From: Nematostella vectensis
Lineage: Eukaryota; Cnidaria; Anthozoa; Actiniaria; Edwardsiidae
Direction: 5' to 3'
Length of the DNA: 64,000 nt
NCBI RefSeq assembly: GCF_932526225.1
Contig: NC_064037.1
Span: forward strand, 6,988,203 to 7,052,202
Below, in pieces: positions 1 through 11,072 of this stretch (position 1 is its first letter; each line of letters begins with the position of its first letter). A program made the position numbers and the translations under genes. The notes under the pieces were generated by a model, which saw nothing but the letters and a program-made list of their open reading frames with translations, ran no database searches and was not told the DNA's origin.

Positions 1-3000
1 GCAGTTTCCATGTTTGTTCATGGCAGAGGACTGGCATTCCACACAGACAGGCTTCTTGGGGTCAAGCTGACTGGCCCAGGTCCCTTGGCAGTATGGGTGC
101 TTGGACTCAATCTTGAACAGAGTGCAATAGCTGGGCCTATTTAAGAACACACTTGTAAGGGAACAAAACACTATTTTAACAGGGGCAGTGGCCTGGCGAG
201 GAATTTTTTAGAACAGCAATTTTTATTTTATTTTTTAACACTTGAAAGTTTGAGAATTTGAAGCCACCTTCCTTCAAGGCATCAATTTACATCTCCCCTT
301 CTCAAATAACCTTTTCCTTGATCTTTTGACTTAACCGAGGATGGCCTGCATACCCCCACCCCCTGAAGATCCTTGGTATGACCCTCGCATCCCCAGCTAG
401 AATATTATTAAGGTATACTCCCCTTCCCAATGCTACTTTCTCTTTCTATGATATGTCAGTCAAGTTGTAATAAAACTTAATTCAATTTTAAAAAAAGTAG
501 CCAACACTTGGTGGAAAATAGCGGGTGGTTCCGCCAGCTGCCAGGGGGTAATAAAATCCCTGTCAGTACTTCATTACCTTTCTTCTTTTTCCTGCCTCAG
601 TGTGAGCGATTTTTTCGCTGGAAGAATCTCTTCATATTGATTTGGAAGACGCTTATAAATCTTTGGCAGTATATTTGCTAGACCTAGAATGCAACAAATA
701 TACATTGGTCTTTCTAAGGACAAACCCACATGAATAGAATTCCACCTAATATAGTCTTAAAGAATGCATTTTGATGGTGTAATAAAGGGGGTCAATCTAG
801 GGTGGGCGGTTTCCTCCCCCAACCCCCCACTAGTAGTATTTATTAGTGCGCCCATGTCCTCCATTAAAAAAGATATTTTCCTGGACTTTTGTAAAGTGTA
901 CCATGACTTTTAAAAGTCCAGTACCTGACTCCTTGCCGCAGTGCTCGAGGAAGCAGCCTCGTTTCTGCCTCAGAGGCGGACATTCCTTGCCTCCTCGCTG
1001 AGAGGGCCGAACAATGACTCTTCTAGATCTTTTGCGCATGCCAACTCCGCATCTGTGAGAGCAGGGGGACCATCTTGACCAGGTAGAGACAACACAGTCT
1101 TGTACACCTGGAAGTGGATCAAATACCATCATTACGGTGACAGATCCTGGAATGGCTGGTGTCCCGCTCTTGTAAGGGAAATGTGTGGGTAGTACTACAA
1201 TCAACAGTTTTACCTCGCACCATCTGTTTATAAATTTTAAACCTCCCCCCTTCCTTCGGGTCATGCCTCCCCTTTCAAAAAAACCCTGACGCGTTTTTGA
1301 ACAGACTTATATTAACTTTCCGACACTCGCTTTATTTGTTTAAATGATTTAATTTGATATAAGAGCCTCCATAAGAACCAATTTGTGACTTATCAACCAC
1401 GGATACCCCATCTTTTTCAGCTCATCGATCTACTAGCTACAAAGACCCTACGATTGTTACCAGACTGGTAGGAACAATAACGAATGTTAGCTCTCTTGTT
1501 GACCCTTGACCCCGGGGAGGCCAGCACGTGACTTCTGCTAATTGGTTAACACGCGCAAGGATTAGGGCGGGCTAGTGATCAAGTGTTCCTTTCGCTCAAA
1601 ATATCATGAGCTAAAAGCACCGAAGAAGAGTGGTGATGTTGCATTTCACCAAAAAACGTAAAACGGGCGAGTTCATGCCAACACGGTCCGTGTACACTAC
1701 ACAGAAATTTATCTATTAGAGGCCATCACACAATTAATTGACTCTTTTATTAAAAGCGGGAAGGTAATAGATGAACAGTGAGATGCGTTTTCGTTATTTT
1801 TAATGAAAAATTCCCAGTTCGCCATGTATTTCGCGACGGGTTTTGATTGTGATCATATGTACCATATATGGCTCACAAGTCTTGACGTTGCCTAGGTTTT
1901 TGGGCTTTCTGGTCTGATATTTTGCAGGTGCTGGAGCGTTTCAAAACTATTATTTGAAATAAGTATGGAAAGGTAGGGAGGTATCACTTTACGGGAGCAG
2001 GTCGATTATTCTGGGAATTTAATTATTATCCCAAGTTTTTTATGTTCTTTTCGAACCCCGCTCCTTTAGTAACAAAGACTAGAAGTTCTCTTGGCTGTAA
2101 TTATGATAGATGTGCATAAGACGCACTTGACACTTAAACACGCACCCTACAGGGGACAAATTGGTACTATATGGTTCGTGTTACGACACTTATGATCAAG
2201 TCAAGGCACATCTGTGCATGGGACGAGGTGGAATTATATGGGCAGGTAACCGTATTTACCAGGTGTCCGTATTAGCGTGGTGTTAAATTCTGCTGAAAAG
2301 GACAACAGAGCCCGAAACCGCTTGATCGTTTAATTAAGCAATATCGTGTAAACGACGTAAGACAAGAGGAGCAAAATCCCCCCTCCTTCCCGATATACAT
2401 ACAGAACACTCTTCATATTTAACCCCGAAAAAAATACTACGGACCCCCATCATAATGAGGCCCGATTATCCTGCACACCCCCCCCCCCCCCCCTCCCTCT
2501 TGGGTTAGCAAGTTGCTAAATTGTCCTCATTTAGACCGTTAAAGCAGATACCGAAGCATATATTCCCCCTCCTCCCGATATACACACAAACGGTTTTCAG
2601 ATCCAACCCTAAGGATGAGGGGTAAAAATTACCCCCCCACCCCCCCCCCCCCACAAAAAAAGAAAAAAACTCGGGACCCCCATCATAATGAGGCCATATT
2701 ATTCTGCCCCCCCCCCCCCCCCCTTATTGGGTAAGCAAGTTGCTAGATTGTCCCACGCAGACACACATAATTAGTACTATAGTATAATTAGTTTCACGTT
2801 ATTGTTCCCGTGCATAATGTTGGCAATTAATCGTTGGCCTCGTATAATGCTGGCATAGTTCATCCACTTGAGGCCTCGTGCTCTATGCTGGCTCATCTAT
2901 AGCTGTCGGATTTGAAGGTCAAGAGTGTTTACAGTGCAAACCGCGCAGACTGTTGGCGACAGGTGTGGGAAGATCGAAAAACTGTTACCGCCATGTGCAT

Positions 3001-6000
3001 TAGCAAGCGTAGAGTCATTTCCGTTTGATTATTCAGAGGAAACGGACCAAAGAGTTTGACCGAGCGAAAATGGGGCGAGCGATTAAACTTGTGAAAACGC
3101 TTAGGCTAACCACCGTTACATTGAAAACGCCTGTCAGTTATTGTTACATTCGTTGTGTTTGGTCAAGGTCTAGACCGGTTGAGATTTAACTTGAATAGCC
3201 ACCAGCAAGTAGATAAATAGCAGCTAGATGAATCCTTTGTTTTGAGAAGAGCTAAATGGGTACTTTGTTTTGTTGACGCTGTTTTTTGAGGGTTTATCTC
3301 TATTTTGCGGTGCGCCCTGATGGCTACTGCGGCTACGCTGAAAAGCGGGATCAGTGACGCGCCCAATAAGAGTACTTGACAATAGCCGCATGTGAACTGA
3401 TCTACGATAAGTATGAGTCATTGGGTCAATACTTCCTACAGTAACTAATGAGCAATAATAGCCCGCCTTAAAGGTTGATGAGTTGCGTTATACTATGGAA
3501 AGTATGCCCCATTTTACTGAGTAACACACCCGAATAGTGCCTTGAAGTGAGATGTTCCTTGTATAGGACTTGCCATCCTTAATTGATAAGGGTATAATGA
3601 GTGCCCTGCGCGTGATGGTTGGCGCTCAAGATACTTGGCTCAGCTAAAATAGCATATTTAGATTCGAACGCCACTAGATCCGGTCTGGACATTTTCACAC
3701 GGGGTTTACCGTAGATCACATTTCTTGGTTTGCTACATATTATCTTCGGCTAAATTTGTATAGCACAAAAACAACGCAAAAATAAAATTTTCAAGTGGGG
3801 AGAATAAAGCGCGCGAGAATGCGGTGCGCGCGAATTTTTTTAGCGCGAAAATGTCCACGTTCACCACTTAGCCGGGCAAGTCTGATTGAAAACATTCAAA
3901 ATTTACTGGAGTGCACGGGGCCGCTAAATAAAGGATACAACATTGAATTTTAACATGTGTGTTACGGAAAACGGCTAAAAAAATTGCAAACTTACTACGG
4001 CTTCATAAGGCGTTAGTGTGAGGCAAAATAAGCAAACAAAGTCTTTGATATACATCACACCAATCGGCTTTTTCCACCCATGTGATGATACAGACTGCCC
4101 AAACGATCATCGCAGGCTAACAATTGCTAAGATTCCTTTATAAAGCTTAGCATTCCATCACGGGACAGGAGGGGATCGTTGGTAGACTCAGCCCAGCAAG
4201 GTCAGCCAAAAAAAGAATGATATTCCAAGCTGCATTTACGTGGGTACCATGCCTATCATAGCCAAACTATTTATAGGGTCTCGCTGCGAGCTCCTGTAAA
4301 AGCGCCAGTGAGAGATACACGAGTCATCGTGGGAAGCTTTTCTTTATGAAAAAAAAAAAAAAAAACGGGCAAGATTTCTTGCAACTTGAAAAACTTGTTA
4401 CAAAGTAGAAGCTTATTGAGCATATTTCGTGCGACCCTGAGAAAGGAAAATAAGCTACATCGTGGTCACATGTGAAAATCGCACGTGCGATTTTTTTTAG
4501 CGACAAATTGCAAGGAAAAAAAGAGGTACAAAGCAAGCGTTTTCACACCCATGAAAAGAAAATGATAGAGAGGAGTCCTGACAACTCGAGCCCGCGATAA
4601 CTCGTGATTTGCGTTTTGCTTCAACTACTTGTTATATTTTCATTTCGATAACTCCACTGAACAAACCAGTTATCGTTTTCGCAAGTTAACTATGAGAGAA
4701 TCAGAACTATTTTAGAATTTCTGTAAGCCGCCATTTTGTCATCCTAGCAAACCAAATGTGTGAAAACATCAATTTCCTTAATTAAATTTGGTACAAGGAA
4801 CAGTAATTTAGATGTGCGCCCTAAAGTGAAAGAAGTATGGGAGGCGTTTTTTTTCATTGTGGCCGTGTAACGTTTTGAAGGGATGGGAAGGGTAGAGGGT
4901 TAAGATGGAGGGGGGAATCCTTGTACCACATGTCGGGGTTAATTCTCGTGGTAAATCGCAACTTGGCATGGAAATCTCGTCAGGACTGATTAATTGCGAA
5001 AACTGCGATAATTTGCAGCCCTTTGATGGCGATAAAATCTTCCTCGACTCTAGAACATTCCGAACATTTCCAAGTAAAGAGATTTAAGTGAGTAACCTTG
5101 GCCACATTTGAAACTATGTGTAGAGCACGGAAGGGTTCAAATCATGTGCTTCCATGAGTAGTAGAAAGAGATAGTTTCAGTAGTAGAATCGAAACGAGAC
5201 AGATGAATAACTAATCAATCCTGCCGAAAGAAATTATCCAAACAAATACAACACGAGCTATCAACAAATCAACAGATCCTTTGGCGACGCCGACACTAGT
5301 CTACGCGACTTTCCCGCGAGATTTCCGCGGCCCACTTTATGTTTTGCGCATGACCCAAATAGAGCCTTCAGCTGATAAATAATCACCGATAAGCGAAATC
5401 ATGTAAGCTGTTTATCAAGGTTTTATCCTACACCTTTGTGTAAGACAACATACGCCCGGTTTGCGTGTATACGCTGTTTATCTTTTATGACAATTGTTGT
5501 CATGTAAATAAAGAACTCCCTGACAACATGGCGCTAAAACCGCTAAAATGACAATCTGTCCTTCCCTTCAGAAATTTTTTTGTTAGCATCATCAAATGCT
5601 CGTCGTCATAGCCGCGCATTAACGCTGGTTTGGTTTTGCATTTGCAGTCGTCATTAATGCGTCCGTTAAACGTATTTGTTCTGAGATTAAAAGCGTCATC
5701 CTCGCCTTTGAATCCCGCGCAAGTCTTGCCCTTGGACCGAGATAGTGTTTCTTCGTCCACTTGTCACCAGTAAGACCTCAAAGTCAAATTTATCGATCGT
5801 GAATATAAATTTACGTCTAATTGCACGCTAAATAGGGAGTGAGTAGCACACCCTTGAAGAAGATTGAGCACAAGCCATTCATGAAAATCACGTCTACTCG
5901 ATGGCTAAGATAAACATGCCCCTATGAGATCTGATCCTAAAGGAATAAACCCATATTTAGGCGATTCTGGATTCCTTTAGACATTGTGTTGTATGCCGCA

Positions 6001-6851
6001 TCGTTTATTGAGAGCGCGTGGGCAGAAATCGTATCCGACACGACATTAATTGGTTGAAGAGTGTGCGCATGATTTCCGTTTGCTTCAACACGGCAATAGA
6101 TTTAATGTAAGGGGCCTCTGCTGGAATGAGCTAAAACAATGAACAGTGTTCCATGGGTGGTGTATCGTAACAAGAGAGCTAAGACAAGAATTTCTATGTC
6201 AGCCATCAGCTGCATTAGCCCATTCTGTTCGCCTGAAGCACTAACAATAAGCCCACACTAATTACTAGACGAATTACGAATAAACATTCGATACTTCCAC
6301 CACCGCTTAGCACCTCACAACTTGGCACAAAATGTAAACTTTGGTTTGTTTTCTCTAAGGAACGAAATTAGAGCCGTGTGCTGTCGGATCACTCAAGCAC
6401 GTTACTCTTGGCGCGAAAGGATCGTATCTTTTTGGTTCATCTCACTATCTCTATGTACCCATACTTTTACCATCCCAAAACTCTTTTCATTATGGCATGA
6501 TCAATAAAACAGAAGCCATCATTTGTGTGTTAATGTTGTGATGATGAATCCAGAGGAGAATCTGTTGGGTATCCTTGAATTCTCACCTTGCAATTTGCAT
6601 TCTTCCTTTACGGCCTTGAAATCAGGGCAGCAATCGCCAGCAGGCTCACAGAATTCATCGCAGAAACAAACTTTCGGTCGGTTGCTCGGCCGAGATTCCT
6701 CTTCGTCGAACCTCTCGACAGCACATGTGCTATTCCTGCCTTTGCAGCACGTCAGAGGACCTCCACGGTCTCTCTGGTCGCACTGAGCCGCGACGGTAGC
6801 TAAGCATACCGCGACTATCAGCAAAACTACTGTACAACTATGCCTCATCAT
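1..6851 (-). CDS. SBSPON-like: SBSPON-like secreted protein: somatomedin B + thrombospondin type-1 domains (partial, 3' end off the window)
   Basis: Four coding exons on the minus strand: 6587-6851, 925-1107, 578-683 and 1-136 (continues beyond the window), 230 codons in all; phases (1, 1, 2) join without a break and each junction is GT-AG. Exon 1 starts with a signal peptide (MMRHSCTVVLLIVAVCLATV) followed by a cysteine-rich somatomedin B domain (CDQRDRGG...CFCDEFC...GDCCPDF). Exon 2 is a thrombospondin type-1 repeat (STWSRWSPCSHRCGVGMRKR...C...RGCFLEHC). Exon 3 is basic and charged. Exon 4 carries the C-terminal cysteine pattern (PSYCTLFKIESKHPYCQGTW...PVCVECQ) typical of SBSPON/RPESP. The protein should be secreted to the extracellular matrix; its molecular role is poorly known. 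The first intron is 5.5 kb, far larger than the others. Seen: domains, signal peptide, splice sites. Inferred: orthology. Confidence 0.88.
1108..6586. other. Large first intron of the SBSPON-like gene
   Basis: About 5.5 kb with no exon I can support. It holds a diverged direct duplication at about 2372-2757 with long C runs, several short A and C homopolymers (for example A run near 4350) and otherwise AT-rich unique-looking sequence. The open frames here (60-86 codons) lack recognisable domains and flanking splice context, so I call no gene. Enhancers could lie here because first introns of this size often carry them, but nothing in the sequence proves it. Confidence 0.6.
2372..2757. repeat. 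Diverged direct duplication with poly-C tracts
   Basis: Two copies share an ordered series of blocks: cccctcctcccgatatacac-like start, then ggacccccatcataatgagg, a 15-20 base C run, and gggttagcaagttgctaaatt-like end. Copy 1 is about 2372-2525 and copy 2 about 2560-2757. The second has an extra C/A-rich insert. Lies in the SBSPON-like first intron. Confidence 0.75.
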
Positions 6852-9826
6852 GGAGCTAGATTTCTCGTTAGTAGTGCGTTAGCAGCGTTCTGTCCCGCTA
6901 GCTTGGCCGGCTGGTTCTTTTGAGTGTTACTCGTGTCGGCTCGCCGGAAGTGCAGGATATCCTAAGCTTTGCTGGCACCGTGTCAAGCACAATTCAATGG
7001 AAATGCGCAACAATGTTTTTGCCAGAACTTTGACGCGCTCAAGATAGCAGCACTGACCCCGTCTGCGTTGAAATGCGACCGGGCCAGGGGTATTATACCG
7101 TAGTGCTAACCAATTGGATAAACTTACTCGACGACTTAAATTACAATCAGTTTTGATTTGTGATAGGTCCCTAGGTGTTGCGCGCAGAGGAAGGTCAGGA
7201 ATCTTGGCTATGTCCGTCTAGCCCAACAGGAGAAGCCGCACTAACCACTAGTTCTACAACCTCATGCACCGAGCATCGGTCTAAGCGCGCACGCGAGCGA
7301 TAGCATCGCTAGCGGTAGTTTTATGGAGTAGCGCGTTACTATTTATGTCAGCGTAGATGATAGAGATGTCGAGATAAGAACGAGTCCAGGGTCAGACGCC
7401 AGAGCAGTGCAACTCGACACTTACACGGACTACGACACGCGCTGGGTTGACGCACGAAGCACGGCAACGCGTACCCTCGACACGCTCGACACAACATCGA
7501 CCTTCGCACAAAACCGTGCACCGTGACTTAACACAAAGTAAACAACACTGATTTGAATGTGAGAGCTCAATAACATTTGTTTCTTTCCAAACTTTCCCAT
7601 CGGTTTGATGACAACTATCGTCACTTGTGAGTGCTTGTCAAATACGCAACCCCGCTGGATGCGTAAGAGACCGCGGTACAGCTATCCGTTTTTGTTCTTT
7701 TTCTTTACAAAGAAATTTTACAAAAAAAGGTTTCGCCGAGTCAATAGGTTTTATGGAGAGATTGGAATAGAATCAAGTGCCTATAGTTTTATGAGGCAAA
7801 GTAAGAAGCATAAAGTCGTGTTTTACAACTACAGACACTTGTTTAAAGGCATACCGGAAAGGGAGTAGGAAGTATAAAGAACTACACATCTCGAGCTGAG
7901 GCTTTGATAATCTGCTGATGCTATAAAACAGGGGCTCCTATTTGATCTTTGTCCTCACGTAAAATATGAAGGAAAATAAGGACCGTTTTAGGGACAACGT
8001 CAGTTAAAATATGCTCAGTGAGTAGTTTGACCAAACTCCTGCAGAGGAGTTGGTCTTTTTCATCATGATACACGAAAGGAAGTAATAAGGGACCAATGCC
8101 GTATAGATGTTATGCACAGTTAGTTTCCCGGAAAGGGCGTGCTACCCATGAATAAACACAGTCACAAATGAAAACGCACCAGAATATCATGTAAATAATC
8201 ATTTGTTTGTGGTTTACAAAGATTACACGCTTCACGCACGTGAGATAACGGCTCCCTTTTCCCGGAAGTATAGTCACCATCGAGCCTCGCCTTAGACACA
8301 ACCTGAAAAATCCTAACATTAGTCTAGAGAACGACTCCAAGTTTAGTAACCACTCTTTGCATTAGTGCTGGTAGAAAAATATGAAAGACTAGCTCATAGA
8401 CTATTTTATGCTTCAGCAATAGAATGGGGACTTTTTTGTAGGATAGATTGAATTTCACAAGTGACTCTAAAAGTTTTGGTCACTACTGAAATAAGTAGCT
8501 CATTCGCATTGCTGTTTTGCGACTTTAACACTTTTCCGTCAGTGTACTCGCTGATTTACCATATGTATCACGAGAAAAAAATCTCGAACCATGGGACGCA
8601 CGGTTCACTTGTTGATAACAATGTGAATTATATGACAAAAATCCCTGAATGGTATGATAGCTGCCCGTGTAATAATGTGTTTAATTATTTGTGGTAAACC
8701 AAGGTGCTCAAAAGTGTGAGTCACCATACTTTCGTCTCACGTAAACCACTTGCATCGTTCCGTCAGGAATTCAGCTCTCGCAATGCATCCCGGTTACAAA
8801 GTGTTCCTCCTATTCCCGCATGCGCAGAATGCGTTATCTGATTCTGATTCCCACCTTGAGCTATTCATATGTTTTCTGTTCTATTTTAGTGCTTGGACCG
8901 TTCTACAGCGCGTTATCTCTGCTATAGAGAGCCCAGCCTTTCGTCCTTGATAGCACGGGCGGAAGGAAGCAATAATGGACGGCTTCAGTTATTTTTACTC
9001 AGAAACAAAAACCGCCAACGCGGAGTTTTTGGGACATCGCTTATCGGTTATTAGATTTTATCATTGGTATTTTTAACCCTTTTTAGGGCTCAATATCCGT
9101 CGACAAGCTCTAATGAGCTACGCTTGTTCTGGCCAAAATTCAACCCGGAAGAATCTTCTTTTGTTTGAAACGGAAACAGCTTTTAGAACTTTGGCGAGCG
9201 GACGAGGGTTTACCGGTAACACCACTCAACGCCCCCTTCAGAAATCCCGGTCATTCCCAAGGCCGTAGTTTTTTTTTACGGGCAAGCCTTAGTCATTACT
9301 TGCAATTGCGCTTTTTATCACTCATTTTAAAGTTTAAACTCCTCATTTTTAGAAAGACACGAGATACGTCTGTTACATTTGAAGAGAACTTGTTATTTGA
9401 CCACAGATATTACAGATACCGCAATGACTAGGAATTTTGATAACTCAAACATTCAACTTTAAAAGAGTTGAAATATTACAAAGCGGTTCTATTTCAGAAA
9501 TGAGCTGGAAATTGAGCCCAGATTCTAGTTTCTATACTCGGACCTAAATCACCTTCTTTTGACGCCGCCTCATGACCTTTTTTGATTGATTATCGAGTTT
9601 CATGTGGGAAACTTTCCCGACCAAGAAGCGGGCTATTTCCCCACGACCTCAGGGTCCTTCGTTGAAGCAAGAAGGGTCCAAGACACCTTGCGCTAGCGAT
9701 TCAAAGCACGGTGCCCCCCCTCAACGCAATGACGCGAATCAGCATCCGGTCATGTGATTTTCCCTGTGAATCGAGGACACCTTCTCAAGCATGCAGCATG
9801 AGCGTTCAAGGTCAGTCGGTTAGGAT

Positions 9827-9965
9827 CAGCTTAGTCCCAGGCGTTCTTACCGGGTTTCCTGTGGTTGGGTTTCCTGTGGATGGTAAGAATTGCGACGTCG
9901 TAGCCCACCTCACGGTTCATCTTCGAGCACAGGAAACCCGGTAAAAACGCTTGGGACTAGGGCTG
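9827..9965. mobile_element. MITE-like element with 9-bp target duplication
   Basis: A 139-bp foldback. The left arm (cagcttagtcccaggcgttc...) and the reverse complement of the right arm (cagccctagtcccaagcgtt...) match over about 37 bases. It is bounded exactly by the direct repeat ggttaggat at 9818-9826 and 9966-9974. CAG ends with an 8-9 bp target duplication fit the hAT superfamily. There is no coding capacity, so it is non-autonomous. Confidence 0.8.
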
Positions 9966-10027
9966 GGTTAGGATATAATACTGTAATAAGAGGTTGCCGT
10001 TGGGGTACCTCACATAACCTGACTCAC

Positions 10028-10178
10028 TAAGGCTAAGTTCAAACGTCGTATTATCCACGAGCTGTATTCAATGCAAATGCATGTAAATGACGATGAAACA
10101 ATCGACTTGATTCTATTGCACACATTTACAGTACATTGAATACGGCTGATGGATAATAAAACGTTTGAACTTAGCCTA
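10028..10178. mobile_element. MITE-like foldback flanked by TA
   Basis: About 151 bp. The left end taaggctaagttcaaacgtc pairs with the right end cgtttgaacttagccta, and the pairing continues inward through ttatccac and gtattcaatg. TA at both edges would fit a Tc1/mariner-type target, but a TTA-type target is also possible. No ORF. Confidence 0.75.
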
Positions 10179-11072
10179 ATACCATTTGTGCTATGAGAAT
10201 ATCACGAAATAGGTGCAACCAAGTCTAGAAAACCCCACATTTTTTTCCGGCTTGAAATTTGTGACTACGCCCCGTTTTGATATCTCCTAGGGGGTTTTGA
10301 TATCTCCTATATTTTTAAGGTTAAAATTTAATTTCTCTCCCCCCCCCCCCCCCTGGGTTCTTAAATATCCCCAAGAGTGAGTGAAGCGTTAGGAGACGGA
10401 AACTCGAATTGGTCTGACCCGAAAGACTAGCAACACAGGAGAAACAAGCTGAAAATAGCTTGAGCTAATGCCTCATACAGTATATAGAAAACATAACTTT
10501 GGCAAAAGAGCCGAAGACATCCCTTCCCAAACCCCCAACTAAGGAAACCCGGCAACCCACTATGGGCGCGCATGTCCAGTCTCTGGTGGTCAGAGGCCTG
10601 TCGCCCCCAGAGTTGCAAGGCCCCTGCCGGCTTTCACATCGTTTAAGGGTTTTCGGTAGGGATAGAAGCCAGGGTACAGGTTGCTATTTCCGAAACGAAG
10701 TTCGAAGCTGGAGTTTTCACGTTGTAGTTTGGAGGAAAATGGCTGAAAGGCATAGAGTACATTTCACGTCCTTTCTATTGTTTTCTCCGTTGCCTTTCTT
10801 TGCGGTACCTTCGTCCCTCCTTAACCAGTAGTACGTTAAAAATAAGTCAAAACAACATGTACATTCAGGAATAATAATTGCTTTTAATTGCGCAAGATTC
10901 TCTAACAATCTTCACAAGGCTCAATATTACAAAGTTCCAATATTAACGGACCTTTTTGAGACGGGGGTGTGCATCTGTATTCGTGACGCAGCCAATCAGA
11001 TAAAGCAGCGCCAAATAGGTGTGGAGTGCTTTACAATATCACACTAATGGGGGGGGGGGGGGGAGAATGGGG

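Larger units (their letters stand above)
6852..11072. other. Intergenic spacer between the SBSPON-like gene and CCT6
   Basis: About 4.2 kb. The first few hundred bases (6852 to about 7100) should contain the SBSPON-like promoter and 5' UTR. Two MITE-like foldbacks lie at 9827-9965 and 10028-10178, and a 16-base G run sits at about 11049-11063 next to the CCT6 stop codon. An open frame of 110 codons at 10499-10831 (+) has no recognisable domain. No RNA gene was recognised. Confidence 0.55.

Noticed and set aside
6523..6803. Plus-strand frames of 87 and 71 codons
   Set aside because: Shadows of SBSPON-like exon 1 on the other strand.
10499..10831. 110-codon open frame downstream of CCT6
   Set aside because: No domain, no splice context, no composition signal; likely chance.
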